Assembly (NCBI RefSeq): GCF_004143485.2
Contig: NZ_ML974135.1
Span: 1-34,888, forward strand
Direction: 5' to 3'
Source: Halorussus amylolyticus
Lineage (GTDB): Archaea > Halobacteriota > Halobacteria > Halobacteriales > Haladaptataceae
DNA length: 34,888 bases
Part shown: piece after piece, positions 22,375 to 30,471 of the stretch
Layout: each line of letters begins with the position of its first letter
Position numbering within the stretch: the stretch's first letter is position 1
The notes under the pieces: model-generated
What the model was told of the DNA's origin: nothing
The model's input: the letters and a program-made list of their open reading frames with translations, nothing else
Databases searched by the model: none
Position numbers and translations under genes: made by a program

Positions 22375-23661
22375 CTACGGTTCTGACGATAGTTTCTCGG
22401 CTCTCCCCCGCGCTCGCTCGACCACCGACTCGGGACCCGCGAACGCGATTCGGACCTCGCTGTCGGTGTAGTTCACGTCCTCGACGCTCGCGCGGTCGTA
22501 GAGCCACGACACGAGGCTCATCGCCTCGTCGTCGTTCGGCAGGGCGAGTTCGGCGTCTCGGCGCTCGGGTAGCGCCGCCGCGATTCGGTCGCGGAGCGCG
22601 TCGAGATTTCGCCCCTCGGTCGCGCTGACCGCAATCGGGTCGGCGGAAATTTCGCCGATTGCCTCCCTGCGCGCTTCGAGTTCTTCCTCCGAACACAGGT
22701 CGGCCTTGTTCAGCACTGTGACGACTTCGCCTTCGGCGTCGGCGAGCAGGTCCGCGCTCGTTTCGAGCTTTCGTCTGAGTTCGTCCGGCGGGTCGCTCGC
22801 GTCGGCCACGAGAATGGCGCAGTCGGCCGTTTCGGACTCCGAGAGCGTGTCGTGAAACGACGCCACGAGGTCGTGGGGCAGGTCGTCCACGAATCCCACG
22901 GTGTCGGTCACGAGGGTTCGCCGTCCGTCGATTGTCGCCCGACGGGTGGTGGTGTCGAGCGTCTTGAACAGTCTGTCCTCGATTTCGGCGGTCGCGTCGA
23001 TGTCGCCGTGGTCGGCCTCTCGATTCTCAAATTCGAGGTCGTCGGCGAGTCGGTGGAGAAGCGTGGACTTCCCGGCGTTGGTGTAGCCCGCGAGCGCGAC
23101 GAACTCGAAGCCCTCCTCGCGTCGGCGTTGGCGGCGGTTCTCTTCGTCCTCGGTGAGGTCCGCGAGTTCGGCGTCGAGGGCTTCGATTCGGCGCTCCACG
23201 TCGCGGACGCGCTGGCCGCCTTTCTCGTCGTGAGCGAGGAGTTCGCCCGCTCGCTCGCGCGTTATTTCCTCGCGGATTCGCGGCAGGTCGTGTGCCAACT
23301 GCGCGCGCTTGACCTGTAGTTTGGCTCGCTTGCTCCCCGCCTGCTCCTCGAAGATGTCGAGGACGAGTCGTCTCCGGTCGAGTATCTCGGTGCCGTCCGG
23401 ACACGAGTTCGCGAGTCCGAACGTCTGTCCGGGCGTGAGTTCGTTGTCGAAGATGACGACGCTCGCGCTCGTCTCGGCGACCGTCTCTGACAGTTCCTCG
23501 ACCTTCCCGCGTCCGAACTGGAGGCCCGGATGTTCCGCGCGGGTCTGAGTCAGTTCGGCGACGATGTCGTAGCCCGCCGCCTCGGCGAGCGCGCGGATTT
23601 CGTCGGTTTCGACCGCGCCGGAGTCGGCGCGCTTCGCGATTACTGCGTCTGTTGCTTGCAT
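22375..23661 (-). CDS. hflX: HflX, ribosome-associated GTPase
   Basis: 428 residues. The N-terminal HflX domain covers about 1-175 (LQFGRGKVEELSE, VIFDNELTPGQ, DRRRLVLDIFEEQA), with a coiled-coil stretch (RVRDVERRIEALDAELADL). The GTPase domain has G1 GYTNAGKST (192-200), the LFKTLDTTTR switch I region, G3 DTVGF (253-257) and G4 NKAD (318-321). A charged insertion of about ten residues lies before LFKTLD. HflX splits or rescues stalled ribosomes in bacteria; archaeal HflX binds the 50S subunit. Start ATG at 23659-23661. The upstream region 23662-23929 has a TATA-like box on this strand far upstream, see below. Confidence 0.95.
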   Translation of the reverse strand: MQATDAVIAKRADSGAVETDEIRALAEAAGYDIVAELTQTRAEHPGLQFGRGKVEELSETVAETSASVVIFDNELTPGQTFGLANSCPDGTEILDRRRLVLDIFEEQAGSKRAKLQVKRAQLAHDLPRIREEITRERAGELLAHDEKGGQRVRDVERRIEALDAELADLTEDEENRRQRRREEGFEFVALAGYTNAGKSTLLHRLADDLEFENREADHGDIDATAEIEDRLFKTLDTTTRRATIDGRRTLVTDTVGFVDDLPHDLVASFHDTLSESETADCAILVADASDPPDELRRKLETSADLLADAEGEVVTVLNKADLCSEEELEARREAIGEISADPIAVSATEGRNLDALRDRIAAALPERRDAELALPNDDEAMSLVSWLYDRASVEDVNYTDSEVRIAFAGPESVVERARGRAEKLSSEP

Positions 23662-23894
23662 GGATGTGTAGTAGTGCGTTCGCTCGTCGGTACCCCGACT
23701 GCTCGGCGATTCGACTCTCGTCTGGCGACAGTGACGACCAATCCGGACCGGCGCACCCTGCGGCCGAGAGGCGCTCGACTGCGACAGCGCGGAGACGACG
23801 ACTCTCGGTGCGACTCGCGGCCGCGAACGCTTCCCCGGTCACCGACGAACGAAAGAGAGCTCCATGCGACGTATCGGTCAGTTATCCGGCATGA

Positions 23895-23904
23895 TGTATA
23901 AACG
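23895..23904 (-). promoter_or_regulatory. Possible promoter far upstream of hflX
   Basis: The minus strand reads GTTTATACA here, a fair TATA box, which would start RNA near 23870. That is about 210 nt before hflX. The stretch 23662-23870 contains a frame starting with GTG at 23842 that is GC3-rich, but it runs into hflX out of phase and is probably a shadow. A long leader or a short upstream gene is possible. Confidence 0.3.
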
Positions 23905-23929
23905 TTCGGGCGTCAGCGCGGTCGGTACG

Positions 23930-25060
23930 TCAGAACGTGTAGCCGTGGGTCTCGGTGATGTGGTACGCTCCGGTCCCCCAGATGTAGTTCTCACCCGGCC
24001 ACCACGTCCGGGCGTTGTTCAGGCCGCCGACGAGAACTCCTAAATCGGGGTTCTCGGGGTCCGCGTGGAAGTTCACCGACCCGCTGTCGCCGTCGGTGAA
24101 GTCCGACTCGCGGCCCCACTTGACCTGCCCGCGCTTGCAAATCGCGCCGTACGCGCAGGTAAGCCCGTCTATCGCCTGAATCCGCCCCGTGGTGTGGCCC
24201 GTCCTCGCGCCGATTTTTTCGAGGGGTTCGCCCGCCGCCTTCAGGTCGGCGAGACCGGCGCGCGTGAACTGCCCGAGGACCCGGCCCGGCGACCCGTCCC
24301 GAATTCGGTGGAGGGGTTCGAAGTCGCCCTCCGGCCCGACGCAGACGAGGTCGGCTTTCGGAAAGCTCTCCCGAACGGTCCCGATTCTCGGCCTGCCGTC
24401 GCCGAGCAGGTAGAGCGGACTGCCGCTGCTGTCGCTCGCGTCGAAGACGTGATTCGCCGTGGCGAAGTACACCGACCCGTCGCCGGGGTCGCGAAGCGCG
24501 GGCGCGAGCGTCCCGAACAGGCCGTCGCTCGCGACCGGGACGCTGCCGGGGACGCCCGGCCCGACCGACGCGGGCGCGCTCGGTTCGCCGTCGGCTTTCG
24601 GGTCGCGCTCGCCGGGTTCGACGCGCGTGACTTCGACCGGCACCTCCTCGACCACTTCGGGCACCGCACCGAAGGCCTCCTCGGTCGTGACTTCGACGTG
24701 AATCGCCGCGTTCGACCCGCCGAATTCGCCGGGCGCGACCGCCGAGGTCGCGACGTCCTCCTCGTCGACGACGCCGAGCGCGCGGTGGACGCTCACCGCG
24801 GTTCGAAAGTCATCGTACCAGTCGCTCGGCACCGTCTTGCGGCGCGGTCGTAGTTCGCCCTCGTCGCCGTCGCGGGTCAGCCCGTAGACGATTGGCACCT
24901 CGTCGTCGCTCGCGGCCCGAACGTCGCCAGCCGTCAGAAACGCCGCGGAAAGCGCGCCGAAGCCGAGCGTTCGTAGCGTGTCCATGAATCGTCGCCGCCC
25001 CATCGTCCCCACGGGCTCGTCGTGAATCGCGCCCGTGCGGTGTTCGCTCTCGTCGTGCAT
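23930..25060 (-). CDS. Tat-exported chymotrypsin-like serine protease
   Basis: 376 residues. A Tat signal (MGRRRFMDTLRTLGFGALSAAFLTAG, about 20-45) precedes an acidic segment. The trypsin-like triad is visible: His 204 in TANHVFD, Asp 237 in KADLVCV and Ser 326 in DGDSGS. A region (110-175) with VEVTTEEAFGAVPEVVEEVPVEVTRVEPGE before the triad resembles a prodomain. Cys 302 and Cys 308 might form a disulphide. Tat transport fits a protein that folds before export in high salt. There are two possible ATGs, residues 1 and 20; the first is chosen although the signal would then have an extended N-region. The terminator-like hairpin at 25132-25154 separates it from the upstream pair. Confidence 0.8.
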   Translation of the reverse strand: MHDESEHRTGAIHDEPVGTMGRRRFMDTLRTLGFGALSAAFLTAGDVRAASDDEVPIVYGLTRDGDEGELRPRRKTVPSDWYDDFRTAVSVHRALGVVDEEDVATSAVAPGEFGGSNAAIHVEVTTEEAFGAVPEVVEEVPVEVTRVEPGERDPKADGEPSAPASVGPGVPGSVPVASDGLFGTLAPALRDPGDGSVYFATANHVFDASDSSGSPLYLLGDGRPRIGTVRESFPKADLVCVGPEGDFEPLHRIRDGSPGRVLGQFTRAGLADLKAAGEPLEKIGARTGHTTGRIQAIDGLTCAYGAICKRGQVKWGRESDFTDGDSGSVNFHADPENPDLGVLVGGLNNARTWWPGENYIWGTGAYHITETHGYTF

Positions 25061-25131
25061 CCCCCATTTCCCCGCACACCGGTACGCCGGTCTGTCACTT
25101 CAAGCTGCTTGCCCGAGAGCGAGACGGAGAG

Positions 25132-25154
25132 CGAGCGAGACGGGGTCTCGCTCG
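25132..25154. terminator. Hairpin between the pepQ pair and the protease gene
   Basis: CGAGCGAGAC, GGG, GTCTCGCTCG: a perfect 10-bp stem, 19 nt past the stop of the small gene at 25173 and 72 nt before the protease start. It suggests that the protease is a separate transcript, although there is no T-run. Confidence 0.5.
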
Positions 25155-25172
25155 ACGAGTTCGACGCGAGAG

Positions 25173-25436
25173 TCACCCCGAGTAGTCGAGGACGGCGTCC
25201 GTCTCGACGGTCGTCACGCCGTCGAGTTCGCATATCTCGCCCAGTCGCTCGTGGCCGACGCGCACGAGCAGTCGTCCAAGCTGTAGCTCCCGAACCACCT
25301 CGCCGCCGACCGACTCGACCACGTCGCGAACGTCGTCGATTCGAGCGTCGTCGTCGAGCGTCAGCACGAGACCGACGGTTTCGCCCGGAATCGGGTCGCG
25401 CCGGAGCGACCTGACGGTGTGGCTCACGTAGGTCAT
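25173..25436 (-). CDS. Small protein resembling I9 propeptide/inhibitor fold
   Basis: 87 residues. The pattern is strand VGLVLTLDD, helix IDDVRDVVESVGG, strand VVRELQLGRLLVRV, helix HERLGEICELDG, strand VTTVETDAVLDY. It resembles the subtilisin I9 propeptide, which ends in V-x-x-V-E-x-D. Such domains chaperone or inhibit serine proteases; stand-alone versions exist. The resemblance is by pattern only. Its ATG (25434-25436) overlaps the pepQ TGA as ATGA, so it is coupled to the dipeptidase. The Tat protease gene follows on the same strand, after a hairpin. Confidence 0.6.
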   Translation of the reverse strand: MTYVSHTVRSLRRDPIPGETVGLVLTLDDDARIDDVRDVVESVGGEVVRELQLGRLLVRVGHERLGEICELDGVTTVETDAVLDYSG

Positions 25437-26548
25437 TCGCCGAGCGCCTCCCACGTCCGGGGCGAGTCGTTGAGTCGCTCGCATCCGTCCTCGGTCACGA
25501 TAACGAGGTCCTCGATTCGGACCCCGAATTTTCCGGGGAGGTAGACGCCGGGTTCGACGCTGAAGACCATCCCCGATTCGAGTTCGACCTCGTTGCCCGC
25601 CACGATGTAGGGCGCTTCGTGTACGTCGAGTCCGACGCCGTGGCCCGTCCGGTGGACGAATCGGTCGCCGTAGCCCGCCGCCTCGATGACTTCGCGCGCG
25701 GCGCGGTCGATTTCCTCGGCCGGGACTCCCGGCTCGACCGCCTCGACCGCGGCCTGCTGGGCCGATTGGACGGTTTCGTGGACTGCCTGATACTCCTCCG
25801 GCGGGTCGCCAGCGAACACGACCGTCCGGGTCTGGTCGCCGGGGTAGCCGTTCACGTACGCACCGAAATCGAGTACCACGGGGTCGCCGGGTTCGATTTC
25901 CCGGTCTGAGCGACGGTGGTGAGGCTTCGCGCCGTTCGGCCCGGAGCCGACGACCGTCTCGAACGAGACGCCCTCGCCGCCGCGCTCGGCGAGCAGGCGG
26001 TCGATTTCGTCGGCGAGGTCGGCTTCCGTCAGTCCGATGGCGTCCGCGCCGAGGCTCCGAATCTCGACGCTCACCTCGTCGGCGAGCGCGCCCGCCCTCC
26101 GAAGCGCGTCGAGTTCCGCGTCGTCCTTGCGAAGTCGAAGGTCGTCGAACACCTCGCTCGCGAGGCCGAAGCTCGCTTCGGGAAGCGTCTCCCGGAGGTC
26201 CTGAGTGAACAGCGCCCACATGGTGTCGTCCGCGAGGAGGTGGCCCTCTCGGAGGTCGAGTTCGTCGGCGAGGTCGGCGACGAGCGCCATCGGGTCCTCA
26301 CCGTCGGCCCACAGGCGAAGGTCCGACACCCACGAGGCGTCGCGTATCTGCTCGTCGTACATCTCGGGCGCGACGAAGACGGGGTCGCCCTCGCTCGGAA
26401 CGACCAGAAACAGGTGTCGCTCCATCGGCTCCTCGCGGAAGCCCGAGGCGTAGAAGAGGTTCGTGCTCGGGAACAGAATCGCGGCGTCCGCGCCGACCTC
26501 AGGGAGTCGGTCCTGACACCGCCGGGTTCGGCTCTCGAAGGCGTCCAT
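25433..26548 (-). CDS. pepQ: Xaa-Pro dipeptidase, M24 family
   Basis: 371 residues. An N-terminal creatinase-like domain (1-135) is followed by the pita-bread domain with all five metal ligands: Asp 227 (VVLDFGAY), Asp 238 (GYPGDQTRT), His 303 (RTGHGVGL), Glu 332 (FSVEPGVY) and Glu 346 (GVRIEDLV). The HRTGHGVGLDVHE motif is typical. It removes residues before proline in short peptides in the cytoplasm. The ATG at 26546-26548 is chosen. It is coupled to the small gene downstream by a 4-nt overlap. The gene symbol follows general usage, as PepQ and PepP cannot be told apart with certainty here. Confidence 0.92.
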   Translation of the reverse strand: MDAFESRTRRCQDRLPEVGADAAILFPSTNLFYASGFREEPMERHLFLVVPSEGDPVFVAPEMYDEQIRDASWVSDLRLWADGEDPMALVADLADELDLREGHLLADDTMWALFTQDLRETLPEASFGLASEVFDDLRLRKDDAELDALRRAGALADEVSVEIRSLGADAIGLTEADLADEIDRLLAERGGEGVSFETVVGSGPNGAKPHHRRSDREIEPGDPVVLDFGAYVNGYPGDQTRTVVFAGDPPEEYQAVHETVQSAQQAAVEAVEPGVPAEEIDRAAREVIEAAGYGDRFVHRTGHGVGLDVHEAPYIVAGNEVELESGMVFSVEPGVYLPGKFGVRIEDLVIVTEDGCERLNDSPRTWEALGE

Positions 26549-26602
26549 GTCGAGGGGTTGCGCCCGATTCGATTTAAATGTACGTACGCAGGGTGGCGAT
26601 TT

Positions 26603-26908
26603 CTACTCGCGCGACCGCCCGGCCCACCGAACGATTCGGAATCGGTCGTAGCCGCCGTACGCGAGTTCGAGCGCGCCGACCCACCAGTTCCACCGTTCGG
26701 GGAGCGAGCAGTCGTCCGGGGCATCTCGAAGATTTTCGAGGACTTCTCTCGCGTTCAGCGGACGGCCCGTGTCGGCGTCGAATCGCCCGGAGTCGGCGAG
26801 GTCTCGGGCCTGTCGCGCCACGACTCGTCGCGTCTCGGGAGTGCCGCCGAACGCCTCGGCGAGCAGTCGTTCGAATCCGTCGTCGATTCCGGTTTCGGGA
26901 CCCGCCAC
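26603..26908 (-). CDS. Hypothetical protein in operon with TFB
   Basis: 101 residues starting at GTG (26906-26908), three bases after the TFB stop, so it is probably translated with TFB. It is acidic and helical with TRRVVARQARDLADSGRFDADTGRPLNAREVLENL and a tryptophan-rich RWNWWVGALELAYGGYDRF end. I recognise no family. The tight link to TFB may point to a transcription-related role, though this is only context. The frame is GC3-rich and the Trp cluster is unusual. Confidence 0.65.
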   Translation of the reverse strand: MAGPETGIDDGFERLLAEAFGGTPETRRVVARQARDLADSGRFDADTGRPLNAREVLENLRDAPDDCSLPERWNWWVGALELAYGGYDRFRIVRWAGRSRE

Positions 26909-26911
26909 CGC

Positions 26912-27874
26912 TCAGTTGTACAGCCCGATTGCCTTTATCTGCTCTTGATACCGATTTCGGATGGTGACCTCGGTGACTTGGGCCACGTCGGCGACCTCGC
27001 GTTGGGTCTTCTTCTCGTTGCAGAGCAGCGATGCAGCGTAAATCGCGGCCGCGGCATATCCGGTCGGCGACTTCCCGGAGAGAAGGCCTTGTTCCGAGGT
27101 CACGTCGATAATTTCGTTCGCCTTCGACTGGACCTCCTCGCTGAGTTGGAGTTCAGAACAGAACCGCGGGACGTACTTCTTGGGGTCTACGGGTTCCATT
27201 CCGAGACCGAGTTCCTGGGAGATGTACCGATACGTCCGGCCGATTTCCTTGCGCTCGACCCGCGAGACTTCCGCGACCTCTTCGAGGCTTCGCGGGATAC
27301 CCTCCTTCCGGCAGGCGGCGTAGAGCGCGCTGGTGGCGACGCCCTCGATGGACCGGCCCCGAATCAGGTCCTCCTTGAGCGCGCGCCGGTAGATGACCGA
27401 CGCGACCTCCTGCACCGACCGCGGGACGCCGAGCGCGCTCGCCATCCGATTGAGTTCGCTCAGCGCGAACTGGAGGTTTCGCTCGCCCGCGTCCTTGGTT
27501 CGGATGCGCTCCTGCCACTTCCGGAGGCGGTGCATCTGGCTCCGTTTCTCCGAGGAGAGCGACCGACCGTACGCGTCCTTGTCCTTCCAGTCGATGGTCG
27601 TCGTCAGCCCCTTGTCGTGCATCGTGTTCGTGGTCGGCGCGCCCACGCGCGACTTCTTCTGGCGCTCGGCGTGGTTGAACGCGCGCCACTCCGGCCCCCG
27701 GTCCACGTTGCGCTCCTCCACGACCAGCCCGCAATCCTCGCACACCAGTTCACTTCCGCCAGCGTCTGCAATTAGCGACTTCGACTCGCATTCGGGGCAC
27801 GTCTCCGCGCCCTCGGTCTCTTCTACTCCCTCGGTAGTTTCCTCCGGTTCTCGCTGGCGGATGGGCCCCGTCAT
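26912..27874 (-). CDS. tfb: Transcription initiation factor IIB (TFB)
   Basis: 320 residues. N-terminal zinc ribbon with CPEC (26-29) and CEDC (45-48). The B-finger region then has [20 protein letters not shown]. Two cyclin-like repeats follow, about 125-205 ([26 protein letters not shown]...[21 protein letters not shown]) and about 220-310. TFB bridges TBP on the TATA box to RNA polymerase and helps set the start site. Haloarchaea carry several paralogues with different roles; which one this is cannot be told. Start ATG at 27872-27874. A TTTATC box near 27903-27910 could be its promoter. Confidence 0.96.
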   Translation of the reverse strand: MTGPIRQREPEETTEGVEETEGAETCPECESKSLIADAGGSELVCEDCGLVVEERNVDRGPEWRAFNHAERQKKSRVGAPTTNTMHDKGLTTTIDWKDKDAYGRSLSSEKRSQMHRLRKWQERIRTKDAGERNLQFALSELNRMASALGVPRSVQEVASVIYRRALKEDLIRGRSIEGVATSALYAACRKEGIPRSLEEVAEVSRVERKEIGRTYRYISQELGLGMEPVDPKKYVPRFCSELQLSEEVQSKANEIIDVTSEQGLLSGKSPTGYAAAAIYAASLLCNEKKTQREVADVAQVTEVTIRNRYQEQIKAIGLYN

Positions 27875-27984
27875 AAGTCTATCCTAGTTAAGCGGGTTTG
27901 GTAGATAAACCCTACGCGCGTCACACTCTCACACACCTCTCGCGGTTGGCGACTCTGAATTCACCATCCGCGGCTCGTGCGGGG

Positions 27985-27993
27985 CTTTTATTA
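27985..27993 (+). promoter_or_regulatory. TATA-like box for the gene at 28017
   Basis: CTTTTATTA is centred 28 nt before the ATG at 28017, the spacing of a leaderless haloarchaeal transcript. Confidence 0.6.
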
Positions 27994-28016
27994 GCTCCCT
28001 CGTCGGGAGTACGAAT

Positions 28017-28304
28017 ATGCCAGCCTCCCGACCGACCGTCTTCGCGGTGGACGAGTACGACGCGCTGGAGTTCGACGCGGTCCTCGTGCGCGAGAACGCC
28101 GTGGTCTGTCTCGACGGCACCGACGAACTCCGGGTCATCCCGATGGAGAAGGTGAACCACATCGACGCCGACCCCGACTCGATGCTCGTCGAGCGCGAAA
28201 TCCCCGAGACGTTCTACGGCGGCGGCGAGTACGGCTTCGTGGACATCGACGAGTACCCCGAACTCCAACACCACCTCGACGACCTCGAAGCCGAGCAGTA
28301 CTGA
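28017..28304 (+). CDS. Hypothetical small acidic protein
   Basis: 95 residues, with no recognisable domain. It reads as a small beta-rich protein: TVFAVDEYDALEFDAVLVRENAVVCLDGTDELRVIPMEKVNHIDADPD. It ends in a helix DEYPELQHHLDDLEAE. One cysteine (31 or so). It is very acidic, as expected of a haloarchaeal cytoplasmic protein. It has its own TATA box and is divergent from tfb. A 44-nt palindrome follows it. Confidence 0.7.
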   Translation: MPASRPTVFAVDEYDALEFDAVLVRENAVVCLDGTDELRVIPMEKVNHIDADPDSMLVEREIPETFYGGGEYGFVDIDEYPELQHHLDDLEAEQY

Positions 28305-28351
28305 ATCGGAGCGGTTACTGAATCGGGGAATTTATCGAGTCGGAACCGAAG

Positions 28352-28395
28352 CGAACGCCCGCGCCCGCCGCGTTCGCGGCGGGCGCGGGCGTTCG
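28352..28395. terminator. 44-nt perfect palindrome between convergent genes
   Basis: The 21-nt arms (28352-28372 and 28375-28395) are perfectly complementary with two bases (TT) between them. The stem is almost all G and C. It lies between the ends of the gene at 28017 (plus) and the alcohol dehydrogenase (minus). It can act as a bidirectional terminator; AAAAT follows on the plus strand. Confidence 0.75.
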
Positions 28396-28410
28396 AAAAT
28401 AGTTCGCGGC

Positions 28411-29460
28411 TCAGAACGACACGAGCGGCTTTATCACGCCGTCTTCTTTCGACGCCATCAGGTCGAACGCCTCGTCCACGTCGTCGAACTCGAACTCGTG
28501 GGTCGTCATCGGCGTCGGGTCTACCCGCCCGGCGTCGAGCAGGCGGAGAAGCCGTCGGAGTCGCACTCTCCCGCCCGGACACAGGTCGGTCACGATGTCC
28601 TTCTCGGCCATGCCGACGCCCCACGCCTCGCGCGGAATCCCGACGGTGTCGCCCTCGCCGTAGTAGCCCACGCTCGAAATCGTGCCGCCGGGCTTGGTCG
28701 CGGCCACGCACCCCGCGAGCGTCTCCTCGCGCCCGAGCGCCTCGATTGCCGAATCGACGCCCTCGCCGTCGGTCAAGTCGAGAATTTGCTCGGCGGGGTC
28801 GCCCTCCTCGAAATCGACGATTTCGTCGGCCCCGTATCGCCGCGCGAGGTCCTGACGCTCGGGTACACTCTCGACGGCGAAGATTTCGCCCGCACCCTGC
28901 AGGCTCGCGCCCTTCGTCGCCATCAGGCCGACCGGTCCCTGCGCGAACACCGCGACCGTCCCGCCGACGGGAATTCGGGCGTTCTCAGCGGCTCTGAAGC
29001 CCGTGCTCATCATGTCGCAGACGTAGACCGCCTCCTCGTCGGGGACGCCCTCCGGAATGTGAGCCAAGTTCGCGTCGGCGTCGTTGACGTGGGCGTACTC
29101 CGCGAAGATACCGTCCTTCTCGTTGGCGAACTTCCACCCGCCGAGCGGGCCGCCCGACTGCGAGGAGTGGCCGTCTTGGGCCGCCTCCGACCCCCAATCG
29201 GGCGTGATTGCTCCGACGACCACGCGGTCGCCCTCCGCGAAGTGCTCGATTTCCGACCCCACCTCGTCCACGACTCCGGCCGCCTCGTGGCCGAGCGTGA
29301 GATTTTCGCGGTTGCCGATTGCGCCGTGGACGGTGTGAACGTCGGACGTACAGACCAGCGCCTCGGTCGGTCTGAGTATCGCGTCGTTCGGACCGGGTTC
29401 TGGTCGTTCCTTTTCTACGATTTCAGTCTCACCGATGCCGTTCATCACGAATGCTTGCAT
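28411..29460 (-). CDS. Zinc-dependent alcohol dehydrogenase (medium chain)
   Basis: 349 residues. Catalytic zinc ligands Cys 37 (ALVCTSD), His 58 with Glu 59 (LGHEAAG) and Asp 149 (YVCDMMSTG) match the Thermoanaerobacter NADP-dependent secondary alcohol dehydrogenase pattern. So do the GDRVVVGAITPDW and GWKFANEKDGIFAEYAHVNDADANLA motifs. The structural-zinc four-Cys loop is absent, as in that subfamily. The Rossmann motif is FAQGPVGLM. It probably interconverts secondary alcohols and ketones. The start at 29458-29460 (MQAFVMNG) was preferred to 29484, which would add eight residues. It lies 42 nt after E1 beta on the same strand and may be cotranscribed. Confidence 0.9.
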   Translation of the reverse strand: MQAFVMNGIGETEIVEKERPEPGPNDAILRPTEALVCTSDVHTVHGAIGNRENLTLGHEAAGVVDEVGSEIEHFAEGDRVVVGAITPDWGSEAAQDGHSSQSGGPLGGWKFANEKDGIFAEYAHVNDADANLAHIPEGVPDEEAVYVCDMMSTGFRAAENARIPVGGTVAVFAQGPVGLMATKGASLQGAGEIFAVESVPERQDLARRYGADEIVDFEEGDPAEQILDLTDGEGVDSAIEALGREETLAGCVAATKPGGTISSVGYYGEGDTVGIPREAWGVGMAEKDIVTDLCPGGRVRLRRLLRLLDAGRVDPTPMTTHEFEFDDVDEAFDLMASKEDGVIKPLVSF

Positions 29461-29502
29461 TGGAATCCCCCGGTCGGTGGACAACCCCGAGTCCCATAGC
29501 TC

Positions 29503-30471
29503 TCACGCCGACAGCACGCGCTCGATTCCTCGACGAATTCGCTCGGAATCGGGGCGGTAGGCGTCTTCGCGGGCGAACAACGGAAACGGAACGTCGTAGC
29601 CCGTCACTCGCTCGACCGGCGCTTCGAGGTGGTAGAGCGCGTCGTCGTTGATTCGTGCGACGACCTCCGCGGCGAGTCCGCCCGTCCGGGGCGCTTCGTG
29701 GACGACGACGCACCGGCCGGTCTTTCGGACCGACTCGACAATCGTCGCCGAATCCATCGGGGAGGCGGTGCGGAGGTCCACGACCTCGACGCTCGCGTCG
29801 CTCGCTTCGACGGCCGAGAGGGTTTCGGGAACCATGCCGCCCCACGCGACTGCGGTCGCGTCCTCGCCCTCTCGCACGACCGCGGCCTCACTGAGCGGGA
29901 CAGTGTGGTCGCCCTCCGGAACGGACTCGCGCATCGCGCGGTAGAGTCGGGTCGGTTCGAGGAACATCACGGGGTCGGGGTCCCGAATCGCGCTCGCGAG
30001 CAGTCCCTTCGCATCGGCGGGATTCGACGGAATCACCACTTTCAGTCCGGGGATGTGGGCGTACCCCGCTTCGAAGCTCTCGGAGTGGAGTTCGAGCGCG
30101 CGGATGCCGCCGCCGTAGGGCATCCGAACCGTCATCGGGACGTTCAGGGTTCCCCGCGTCCGACTCCGCATTCGGGCGGCGTGTTGCTGAATCTGGTGGA
30201 ACCCCTGATACGCGAAGCTGGCGAACTGGATTTCGGCGACGGGCGTCATGCCGTAGGCTCCGAGACCGACGCCGAGACCGATGATGGCGGCCTCCGCGAC
30301 CGGCGTGTCGTACACCCGGTCGGGGTACTCGTCGCGCAACGCTTGGGTCGCGCGGAACACACCGCCGTTGACGCCTACGTCCTCGCCGTAGACGACCATC
30401 GACTCGTCGCGGGCCATCTCCTCGTCGAGGGTCTGGCGAATCGCCTCCACGAGTCGGAGTTCATTCGTCAC
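29503..30471 (-). CDS. 2-oxoacid dehydrogenase E1 component, beta subunit
   Basis: 322 residues from the GTG at 30469-30471 (VTNELRLVEAIRQ). It overlaps the alpha gene by 11 nt, so the two are coupled. Motifs of the family: VVYGEDVGVNGGVFRATQ (Glu that activates thiamine diphosphate), YDTPVAEAAIIGLGVG, VPMTVRMPYGGG, HSESFEAGYAHIPGLKVVIPS, and a C-terminal domain with VVHEAPRTGGLAAEV. Together with alpha it decarboxylates a 2-oxo acid and acetylates the lipoyl arm of E2. The E2 and E3 genes are not in the window. Pyruvate and branched-chain oxo acids are both possible substrates. The ATG-containing frame continues upstream to 30663, which overlaps alpha and is not coding. Confidence 0.92.
   Translation of the reverse strand: MTNELRLVEAIRQTLDEEMARDESMVVYGEDVGVNGGVFRATQALRDEYPDRVYDTPVAEAAIIGLGVGLGAYGMTPVAEIQFASFAYQGFHQIQQHAARMRSRTRGTLNVPMTVRMPYGGGIRALELHSESFEAGYAHIPGLKVVIPSNPADAKGLLASAIRDPDPVMFLEPTRLYRAMRESVPEGDHTVPLSEAAVVREGEDATAVAWGGMVPETLSAVEASDASVEVVDLRTASPMDSATIVESVRKTGRCVVVHEAPRTGGLAAEVVARINDDALYHLEAPVERVTGYDVPFPLFAREDAYRPDSERIRRGIERVLSA

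Noticed and set aside
23662-23842. Short minus-strand gene starting at GTG 23842
   Set aside because: The frame runs into hflX out of phase, without a stop before it, and no family is visible; kept only as a low-interest note.
25916-27775. 619-codon plus-strand open frame
   Set aside because: Opposite pepQ and tfb, no domain, composition of an antisense shadow.
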